Source: Marchantia polymorpha subsp. ruderalis (lineage: Eukaryota; Streptophyta; Marchantiopsida; Marchantiales; Marchantiaceae). Taken from it: a stretch of 64,000 nucleotides of DNA. Below, piece by piece: positions 55,400 to 64,000 of this stretch (its first letter is position 1; each line of letters opens with the position of its first letter). The stretch covers positions 15,136,001-15,200,000 of the forward strand of contig AP031358.1 of NCBI GenBank assembly GCA_037833965.1. Reading direction: 5' to 3'. The position numbers were made by a program, and so were the translations under genes. Under the pieces are notes generated by a model. The model did not search any database, was not told the DNA's origin, and worked only from the letters and a program-made list of their open reading frames with translations.

Positions 55400-55648
55400 T
55401 CATTTCTTAGACTTCACCAAGTCTTTGTAAAGCCTTGTCAAGATAAGCCGACTTTGAAGATCCAAAGACTTGTCATCTGATCTCATCCTCACTTGCTTGC
55501 AATCAAAGTTCAACCATCCATTGCAAGGAAGATCCCTAGCTCTCCTATCCTTGTGTCGCATAAAGAACTTAGAAACATTGTTTTTGAGCAACTTTATCAG
55601 TTGTCCACTCGCTGTATATAGATCAAGGCTCCATGAAGTGTGTGTCAA
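55400..55648 (-). pseudogene. LINE ORF2 inter-domain segment
   Basis: An 82-codon open stretch between the endonuclease and reverse-transcriptase blocks on the same strand, basic and helical (FFMRHKDRRARDLP, LILTRLYKDLVKSKK). It corresponds in position to the linker between the two enzymes. Confidence 0.4.
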
Positions 55649-55938
55649 AAGGTTTTAAATCTGTAGAATGTAATGTTCTTTTTTACTAGGATCTAAACGA
55701 AACTTGGAAGAAACTAAAACAAAATGGTATGGAGAGAGAGTGTTTGTTTTTTACAACCGAAGAGTAAATAAGAGAGGTGCTTGATTTGATTCTTGCTGAG
55801 GTTTTAGAATATCAAGTTTTGAAATAAGAGAAATACTAGTGGTCGAGGATAGAAGATAATCAATACTATTGACACCGGTAGAAGAAAAACACATATTGGA
55901 AAGTGAGTTGTGAAAAAAAGAAATACTATTGAGAACTT

Positions 55939-56574
55939 TCAAATTACATGTGGGTTCAAAGTTGGAAAGTATTCTGTCAAAGGATTTGTAGAAGTATAAG
56001 AAGAGTTTCTAGACCATGTATTATCTTCAAGTTCTTCAAAGGTGTAAGAAGTCAAGTGATCACCAACTTGTGTAAATTGTGCACAACGTATTCGAGCATT
56101 GAAATCTCCAACAAGAAAAACTTCACCTTTGCTCTGATAATTGAGAACATCTTCTATAAGTTGGTGGAATGGTTGACTACGATTGCAAGTGCGTGTGAAG
56201 TACATAGGCATGTACAATGGTGCAAAGTAACAAATAGCCAAATAACTATAAGATACTCCGGCCAATCCAAGACGAAGCCTATGATATTGATTTCAAAAAT
56301 CCTCACCTTCTACATGTATCAGAGGTAGAAATTGAAACCTGATGAAAATAGCAATTTTGCTATATCCTCTTCCTGCTCATTGACTTTTATAATTCCAAAT
56401 GTATCCCATCGAAGTAAACCCCGACATCTTTTCAATAGTTTTGCTCTCATGTTCACATGTCTCCACAATGTTGATGATGTCCGCCATCTTCCAAATCAGA
56501 TCAGCACTCACATACTTTGTTGTAGAAATAACTCTTATATTCCACATCAACATACTCAAGCTCTTGGATTCTAG
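55939..56574 (-). pseudogene. LINE APE-type endonuclease, decayed
   Basis: The upper part (56559-56377) begins MLMWNIRVI, like the WNIRG start of LINE endonucleases. The lower part (56265-55939) has YSYLAICYFAPLYMP and the family motif EVFLVGDFNARI. Frame breaks separate them. The enzyme nicks target DNA to prime reverse transcription. Confidence 0.6.
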
Positions 56575-56699
56575 ATTGATGATTTTCTTTTATGTTGAAT
56601 AACAATTGCTTGTCCATCACAAAGATAAGCAAAAAATTTTGTGTCTTCAGCTTCTTGACTTTTGTAAACTATTTCCTCATTGTTTTTACTTGTAGAAGT

Positions 56700-57148
56700 G
56701 TAAAATGAGAATCTAACCAAATGCTACCTTCCTTGAGAACCGCTTTGTTAGCTAAAGACGTATCACGTTGAGTTTGATCAACAAACTTAACTATGATGAC
56801 ACGAGGTTGGGTTCATATGTTTCGAATGCAAAAAGCTTGAGCTAAATTTGGATAAGGAACATCAGGTGTTTCAGCCAAAAACTTGGTGACAACACTCTTC
56901 ACTTCTTTCTTCTCAGATTCAAGTAGACCAAAAATACTCACATTCTTTCTAAAAACAAATTGATTTGTCTTTTCAATCTCTTGCTCATGATAGATTGAGA
57001 TATGAACAGACTTGGTAGCTTGAGCATAAGATTTCATCTTCATATGTATACTTTCAACCAATTCATGCAATCTAGAAGTAGCAGAAATATAAGCTTGAGA
57101 ACCAACTTTCTCTTGAATGTTCTCAAGATGTCCAAAAATATCAATCAT
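56700..57148 (-). pseudogene. LINE ORF1-like segment
   Basis: 57148-56813 is a helical stretch (DIFGHLENIQEKVGSQAYIS) followed by FVFRKNVSIFGLLESEKKEV. It is followed by a decayed VDQT...-type region, the arrangement typical of plant LINE ORF1 RNA-binding proteins. It lies directly before the endonuclease on the same strand. Confidence 0.4.
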
Positions 57149-57341
57149 GATTTTTTCAAAAAATTTCTAAAAGAGCTTCAACTATTGAATTTCATATTGA
57201 GCAGCACTTAAACTGTGAATCTATACCTTGATTTTTTCACAGAGTACTTTCAATTCTTCCAAAATTGTTTGTAGAAGATTTAGCATCATATTTTCTTGAA
57301 AAATCATCATGTGAATGCTTCTCAAAAAACTCTAGTCTCAA

Positions 57342-58400
57342 AATTATTTAAACTTCGTACTCAAAATTGTGTTTGATCTGAGATTTTGCAAGCTTGTGCA
57401 CCGTGCTCAAGTTCAAGCTCTCACAAAGTTTCAAGTCCAGTTGACACCCGAGCTTGAGAAACAGCTCCCGTAAGAATTAATTTTCTTCACTTCAAATCTT
57501 GAAACACAAAGCTCAAAAATCAAATTTTAATGCACTCTCTCTTTGAAACTCCATTGAAACTAAAAATTGCAGGCTACAATATCTTGCCTTACCTCATGCT
57601 TTCACAAAATTTCAAGCCATGTTCACATTCCAGCCTGAAATTACGGCCCCTGCAAGGTTCAACACTCCCTTCTCAAAACCTCAAATCTCAATGATGTCTT
57701 AATTTTGTCCTTGGAATTGCGTTTGGTGTGAGATTTTGCAAGCTCATGCGTCCTGCCCAAGTCCAAGCTCCCACAAAATTTCATATCCAGTGCACACTTG
57801 AACTTGAAAAAACAGCTCATGTAAGAGTCGACTCTCTTCCGCTCAAATCTTGAAACTCAAAGCTCAAAACTCAAAATTTGATGCACTCTTTCTCTAGAAT
57901 TTTTTTGAACCTGCAAATTTGCACGCTTTAGCGTCCAACCTAACCTCACGCTCATACAAAATTTCAAGACCCATTCAAACTTCAGCCCGAAGTTACAAAC
58001 CTCTTTTTTCAAAAATTCAAACCTTAATGATGTTTCAACTTCGTCCTCAAAATTACGTTCGGTATGAGATTTTGCAAGCTTGTGCGTCATGCTCAAGTTC
58101 AAGCTATCACAAAGTTTCAGGTTGAGTGCACATCCGAGCTCGAGGAAACAACACTGGCAAGAACTGATTCTTTTCCCTACAAATTTTGAAACTCGAAGCT
58201 TGCAACTCAAATTTAGACCTCCATTAAACCTAAAAAAATTGCAGGGTACAAAATCGTGCCTAACCTCACGTTCTCACAAAATTTTCAGCCTCGTTCAAAC
58301 TCCAATCTAAAATTGTAGTCCCTGCAAGATTCGGCACTTCCCTCCCAAAAATTCAAACCTCAATGATGTGTCAACTTTGTCACAATAAGAATCACAAATC
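57342..58400. repeat. Tandem satellite, about 340-bp unit, 3.1 copies
   Basis: The landmark AGATTTTGCA occurs at 57381, 57731 and 58068, and AATGATGT at 57690, 58027 and 58362, giving unit lengths of about 350, 337 and 335 bp. Copies are visibly diverged, with many C/T and G/A differences. Each contains CAAGTTCAAGCT-type and CTCACAAAATTTCA-type segments. A fourth copy breaks off near 58385. ORFs within it are chance. Confidence 0.85.
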
Positions 58401-60036
58401 AGTATACTACTTGTTTCATCCGCTAGTTCATACACCGTACTTCTCAAGTATGTTTCATCATTGTAACACGTGAAGTTATGAAAGCCAACACGACATAATT
58501 CAACATGATCTCCCAAATCAACGTCATCATTGAACTTCCAATATCAATATTTCGTAAAGTAAAATCTAAAGTAATCATCAATTGTATGACGGAAGATAAA
58601 AATTCAATGTGATTGATACATTTTATTGCAAGTACACTTAATCTCTAACAAGAAAGTTCTAAATTGAAGATCAAGTATTAAAATTATATCTGAACGCAAG
58701 AAATGATTATGTTGAACAATGATCCAATTTTCAAGTGTCACAAACTCTATTCTATACAAATTTATACACTTTTGATCAAATTTTAACCAAACAATAAAAT
58801 TATCCAAGTGTGCATATAATATTAATGTTTGAATTTAAATTTGTAATAAAAGAGTAGAATAATGTTTATGACATTTGAAAACCGGATCATTGCCACACAT
58901 AATTATATCTTGATGGTTCTGGTCTGGATGCATATTTGAAGTAAAATGTTGACCTATGCTATGTAGCAAACCGCGAGATTGCTTCACACCAAGTTTTGAT
59001 AACTTCTCATGAGCAAGTTTCACCAACTTGTCTATGTAAGATGAGAATTATACAGTAGTTACTATCATCATCTAATATTCTTAGAAGTTGTATTTCTTTT
59101 TGTCTAAACCGTTGAATTTTTTGTAAACCTCCACCTCACTTCTTGGAATTAAAATGTCCACTCTAACATCAGCATCAAAATAATCCAACACCATCCGATT
59201 ATCATGAATGTCTCAATATACCATCAAACCGTCTTCACTTTTAACTTTCAAAGATAGACTATTCAATCTTTGATTCAATACAAACGTTACATAGCTCTTA
59301 CCGTCTCAACATAGTCAATAGACCAAACGCAGTTCAATGATCTCATTTGTATTATCATGTGATTAAGTTTTAGATGTCTCAAATTGACTTTTACATGGAT
59401 TTGTATTGATTACATCCACACGCATGAGGGTTTATCACTCCAGTTTTGTGCATCACCAAAATATCATGCTCTTGTAGAATTAGAGTAAGAGAGAGTGTGT
59501 GCAGGTTTCACTATAAGTTTGTCTCATAGCATCAAAAGTCTTCAAAGTGATAGGTGATAAGGTTATGATCACAGTAACTTCCAAATAGTGTTTATTTCAC
59601 ATATGACATGGCTCAAAAGATAGTTGTTGTGGGATCATAGTTAGTTGAAGTATAATGGATTCATTTGATTGTAGTGAGATGTATAGTTCATTTTTCAAAA
59701 AAATTAATTAAAATATTAGATTGTAGAATCTAGTTCAAGTCAATTAATTTCAAATTTTAGATTACAACTACATCAATATTTTTATTATATAATTCTATCA
59801 AAATATATGATAAATAAAATAGCATACTCTTGATTTTTTGAGACCATGAAATGATAAATAAAATTTTGTTCAAGTTAAAATAGATACGAAATATAGGAAT
59901 CAATGTTGCAATAAAGAACAAAAAATGAAATAATATCTCAAAGTCAAGAGAGGGAGGAGCCGTCTATAATACGGCCCTTCTACAAGCGAATCTTCTATTA
60001 TCTCGAAGACTGCATTTTACATGAAAGCAGAATAGT
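58401..60036. other. AT-rich region then transporter promoter
   Basis: AT-rich, no coding signal to about 59950. Composition then changes abruptly to GC-rich at about 60040. Confidence 0.5.
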
Positions 60037-60341
60037 TTACATGCTTGGAAGAGAGCTGGGAGCGGCCCCTCGGTGCTTTAATCGTTTGACTGCTGGGGAG
60101 AGGATTCGAGTCCCGATTCCCGAGCCCGAGCCCGTCCATCGCCCACGCCCTTTCGCGCCGAGAATCCCGAGGATGGGAAGCGCAGCGCGGATGCCGTAAA
60201 TTCCACGAACGAGGAATTGTCGTCGCTGGCTGCCTATTTCTACCACCGACTCTGACACGATCAGGCGATTTTGGTCGTACGCGCCGCCTGTCCTCCAAAT
60301 CGCGGGCCCGGTTGCACGAGACGATCGTTCTGTCTGTCAAA
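60037..60341 (+). promoter_or_regulatory. GC-rich promoter / 5' untranslated region of the transporter
   Basis: About 300 bases of CG-rich DNA between AT-rich satellite flank and the ATG at 60342. No clear TATA box. The 122-codon minus-strand ORF here is a chance ORF of GC-rich DNA. Confidence 0.4.
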
Positions 60342-63300
60342 ATGCAGATTACGAGAAGGTTGTCGCAGGTTATGGGGTTGAGCAACGAGTCAACGGCGCC
60401 CTACACCAGCGCCAGTTGGGATCCTGAGCTGTATCACGATGCTCTGTCGGATGTCAGCCTCGAGGTCGCGGACGCTCCCGTTGCCGGCGAAGAAGACGTC
60501 GCTGCCGCACCACCGCGAATGGCCATGGGTAAGCGAATTTCGACCTTCTTCGGCATCGATTCCGGTGCTCGAGAGGCGGATGTCGATGCCGAGCGGGAGG
60601 AGAAACAGCTCCCTTCGACATCAGGTTCCAAGGAGGAGCTCGTGTCCAGAGTGAAGAACAAAGTCTCTGTGTTCTTGGCGATGACGAGACCGCACGAGAG
60701 TGCCGAAAGTTCCACGCCTCCTCCCGAGAGCTCCGATGCCGCTCAGAGAGAAATCGATCTTCCGACTACGTTCCATCGTAGCTCTGGAAGGAGACAGCAT
60801 CCTCGTTTGAAACAAGGACCTGGCAAGAGTTCATCCACACCGTGGAAGCGGAGTGCCCCTATTCAATCACAGCATCAAGTGCACATGCTCAGTACCCTAC
60901 AACTCATCAGTATCACCTTCTTCGCCGTTTCCGGGGTGAGAACTCCGATTTTCACCACGGCTCCTGTTCACCTCATTCCCAGTCCTCTCACTTTACGGCC
61001 GCCGATTTGGGCAACGCAAGAGCATAAACGTTTTCTGACATTGGGACCGAAAAAACCAGAAATGATCCGGAATCACTATCCAGATGTTTCTCTTTTTTTT
61101 TGTCACAATGTCAAAAGATGTACGTCACTATGAGCTTGTTCTAGCTCATAGTGACGTCTCTTTTGAGAATTTCTTTCGTTCTTGGAGTTTTTTATTTTCA
61201 AAGTGGCCAGTCGAAGTCATAAGGTTTGGGTACAAGGTAATGCTTCCCAGACCTTGTTCAGTTAATTGCACAAGTGGATGGATATGTCATATCCGAATTT
61301 ACGATGGCATCGCATGAGTGACTTCAACCGATTTGCTCTGTATTCATAATATCAGGATCACACTTTGTCGGGTTTCTTGGTCAAAGGAGTTTCCGAAGAA
61401 CTTTTAGGTTCTTCGGAAGTATGGAATATTTAAAGAGGTTGAACTGCGTAAGACTTGCAGATTATCAGTGGTTATTTGTGGGCTTGACGCAGGGACCTTA
61501 TGGATTTGAGCCTACTGTGGGAGCTGGGGGGCCGGGGCTGATGCTGGTAGGACTGCTTTTAGTCCCTGTACTGTGGGCTGCCCCTCTTGCATTCATGACA
61601 GCAGAGCTCTCGTGTATGATTCCGGAGAGCGGAGGCCATGTTCTGTGGGTGTACAGAGCATTTGGCCCATTCTGGTCATTTGTCAACAGTTGCTTTGCTT
61701 TCGCATGCAGTATTTTGGACAATGCTATGTACCCTGTCCTGTTTGTGGAATACCTGTCAGCTCTTCTGTATGAGGGGAAGGATATCATCTCCTATGGCTG
61801 GAGTGTGTTTATCAAGATATTCCTTGTGTTCATTGTCACCGTTATCAACATTCTTGGTATCAATATTGTAGGTCAGTGCTTGATTTATCTGCTTCTTTGG
61901 TCATGATACTTAAGACCCTTATGTCGTGAAATCTGCTGGAGCTTTCGTGTCTTTTGTTCTTCTTGGACATCACGCATTTGTTCTTGTGTTGAGCTCCTGT
62001 AACGTTGTGTTAAACTGCAATACTATGATATCTGAGCGTGCTTGCAGTGTCGATCTCCCAGGTGTTGTCTCTGTCATCCTCGGAATTCTGGTACTGGCCC
62101 CATTCATAACCATGTGTCTCATCGGGTTAACACATCTCAATTTTGACTGGATGGGTCTTGATGGCCCTGATACGGCCTTGGCTCCTTCTCCCTCTCTGCC
62201 AACAGTCATCGATTGGGGAAAATTTTTGACGTTGCTGTTATGGAATACCTCTGGGTTTGTACTTTGCGCCACTATACCTTTGAAGATAATTTCTTTGATG
62301 TTCGAATGAGAAGTACATGATTGCACCCTCGATTTGGTAACACCTACAAGAGACTACCAGGAGCTTTGCTTTGGACCTCTGATCTAATTGGAATTCTGAT
62401 GCTTTTGTCACTGAGATGAACTTTGGCAATTTTACACTCACGTGTGCAGATTTGATGCAGCTGGCACATGTGCAGCTGAAGTGCGAAATCCTGGTCACTC
62501 CTTTCCTCGTGCCTTGTCAATAAGTGTGATGTTGATGGTTGGGGTATATGCCCTACCAACGATTATCGGAGTGAGTGTACTCCCAGACTACAGATTGTGG
62601 AAGGAAGGAACATATATAATCGTTGCGAAACTTATTGGCGGTGACATTCTCAAGGTTGTCTTACGGTACTTCATGAAGCTTTAGCTGCAAAAGACCAGAT
62701 CAAACTGAGAACAGCCCACGCTGTACTAAGGCAGTCCAAAGTCTTCGAAATCCATGTATAACTGTCGTTATTGCCGAGAGGTTGATGCGTGAATTTTAAA
62801 CAGTACAATATTTTGCTCTTCCAAGAGAAATTGTTACTCCCTGTAATAGAAAGCTGCTCTCTGATAAAAGAAGCACAGCTCTTTTGCGCAGACACCGCTG
62901 AAAGCATCCCAAGGCAAGGCTCTGTAGAGGCTAAGCCCAGCATAGAATAACATCAGGACACGCAACGCGTAAGACTCCGGTGAACCACTCCTTAAGAAGT
63001 TCCTGGTCCGTGGCTGATCTTCCACACAGTATCTGGCAGAAGACCTCTCCTTGTGATAAACTCAACATCGTTCGTACCAGGAATTAAAGGTGTGCATATT
63101 TGACTGCTACCCCGGATGCTTGAAGTGCCCAACTGAGAGTAAGGAGCACTGACTTTTGTGTCGGAAGTGCGGTGCTATTTCATGATGCAGGGCTGGATGG
63201 GATTTTCTGCAGCTTCAAGTGCGCTCGGACTCCTCCTTACCCGTCTTTGTACGAATTCCAGAATCGTCTATGGCATGGCCCTCGTTGAGCAGGTGACAAC

Positions 63301-64000
63301 TATAAGAGCTATGAAGTCCTTGGATCCTATTCGACGTAGTTCGCCTTGTTCTCATTGTTTTAGTGATCAATGTTCGCAGCAAACGCAAGTGATTATATTT
63401 TTTTTCCTTCGCATCGTCCGCTTGCATGAACGGACAGACCTAAGCAACGAGCGTTGCTTTGCACGCACGAACAAGTCTCCCAAAATAGAAAAGTATTAAT
63501 CTCTCCGTCATTTGTTCGTAGCAATCGAACTGTTATTATCAAATTAGAGCTAATTATCTTTTAATCTAATTATCTTAATCCGTATATTTTACGAGAGTTA
63601 TTGATTCAAGTATCAATCCATTATCATTGAGCAAATCATAACTCTCAAGAGTTCTGGAAATAGTGGGCTTAGGATCACAATCGGGTCAATTTATCCGAAG
63701 TAACCGTGACAGAACTACATGTATCAACTGTTTCTTGGATTCGTTACTTTAAAATAGCTGATCAAGTAGTCTAGAATCATCGCATTTGCAATAAGGAAGC
63801 GAGATGTGAGGTTGTATGTATTGTAACCTAAGCACGCTTGTTGTCATCATTTTGAAGATAAATCTGAACAAACTTAGAAAGAAGCGTATGTGTTGTCATA
63901 TTCTCCTGCTTATCACTCTTCAGCTCCGAGAAGTGATGTGTCGATATTTCTTGCAATCCCATCAGGTACCCCAGGTGTTTTCCAAGCTACACTCAGTTTA
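60342..64000 (+). CDS. PUT/LAT-type polyamine or amino-acid transporter, 5' part
   Basis: Six exons, all in phase: 60342-60935, 61493-61871, 62062-62254, 62450-62654, 63191-63292 and 63966 onward (runs off the window; about 500 residues so far). The exon 1/2 join creates FFAVSGGPYGFEPTVGAGGP, the signature of transmembrane segment 1 in plant polyamine-uptake (LAT/APC superfamily) transporters. Later blocks are AELSCMIPESGGHVLWVYRA, INILGINIVG, LAPFITMCLIGL, WNTSGFDAAGTCAAEVRNP, FPRALSISVMLMVG, TRLCTNSRIVYGMALVEQ and VPQVFSKLHSVY. Members carry polyamines or amino acids across the plasma or endomembranes; the substrate cannot be read from sequence. The N-terminus is unusually long (about 180 residues before segment 1, acidic and disordered) and was read from one open exon. 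The gene looks intact. Confidence 0.85.
61122..61157. repeat. 15-bp inverted repeat in transporter intron 1
   Basis: ACGTCACTATGAGCT (61122-61136) and its exact complement (61143-61157) flank TGTTCT. Its ACGTCACTA end is shared with the palindrome of the foldback element at 14136-14158 (GTCACTA...ATAGTGACGT), so both may come from one small transposon family. Confidence 0.85.

Noticed and set aside
57342-58400. CRISPR-like array
   Set aside because: The repeats are long (about 340 bp), contiguous and diverged, with no spacers; this is an ordinary tandem satellite in a eukaryotic genome.
60017-60385. 122-codon minus-strand ORF opposite the transporter start
   Set aside because: Overlaps the promoter and first codons of a well-supported gene; GC-rich antisense shadow without motifs.

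Overview
The window is nuclear DNA of a green plant. The host genes have GT-AG introns and belong to plant families: tocopherol methyltransferase, a PLAC8 cysteine-rich protein, a lachrymatory-factor-synthase-like START-fold protein and a polyamine/amino-acid transporter. Their divergence, the style of the decayed retroelements and a retrotransposon that carries a DNA methyltransferase suggest a non-seed streptophyte, perhaps a liverwort. That placement is inference. No bacterial or organellar signal was seen.

Layout. 1-3186: minus-strand Ty3/gypsy-type element (gag pieces, primer-binding site, LTR with TATA box). 3187-4399: decayed minus-strand element ORF. 4554-4645: two adjacent near-perfect palindromes. 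4751-4916: tandem duplication. 4935-6240: decayed Ty3 pol. 6241-9786: AT-rich debris. 9787-11855: three-exon gene for an 82-residue hydrophilic protein. 11856-17081: intergenic DNA with a foldback element, becoming GC-rich towards 17082-18107, which encodes an acidic orphan protein. 18108-30527: mostly non-coding, with a 2-kb terminal-inverted-repeat element and a FAR1/MULE fragment. 30718-32927: PLAC8 gene (minus, three exons), with twin palindromes just past its stop. 34600-36640: very AT-rich. 36643-44530: the Ty3 retrotransposon with methyltransferase and PHD finger. 45252-46900: unresolved minus-strand exons. 47257-47950: 3' part of VTE4, 5' truncated, with a 292-bp repeat unit upstream. 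50139-50765: LFS-like gene. 53488-57148: decayed LINE. 57342-58400: satellite of about 340 bp, three copies. 60342 to the window end: first six exons of a PUT/LAT-type transporter.

The most interesting object is the element at 37178-44530 (minus). It was once one long gag-pol frame: gag, two CCHC knuckles, an RGG box, aspartic protease, a complete C5-cytosine-methyltransferase domain, reverse transcriptase, RNase H, integrase and a C-terminal PHD finger. It therefore combined a DNA-methylation writer with a likely histone-mark reader. This copy is dead: two frame changes and at least seven in-frame stops, six of them TAG.

The host genes look unrelated to each other (lipid antioxidant, membrane cysteine-rich protein, small-ligand-binding fold, transporter) and each appears to have its own promoter. 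All exon models come from reading splice sites and family motifs by eye, without transcript data.
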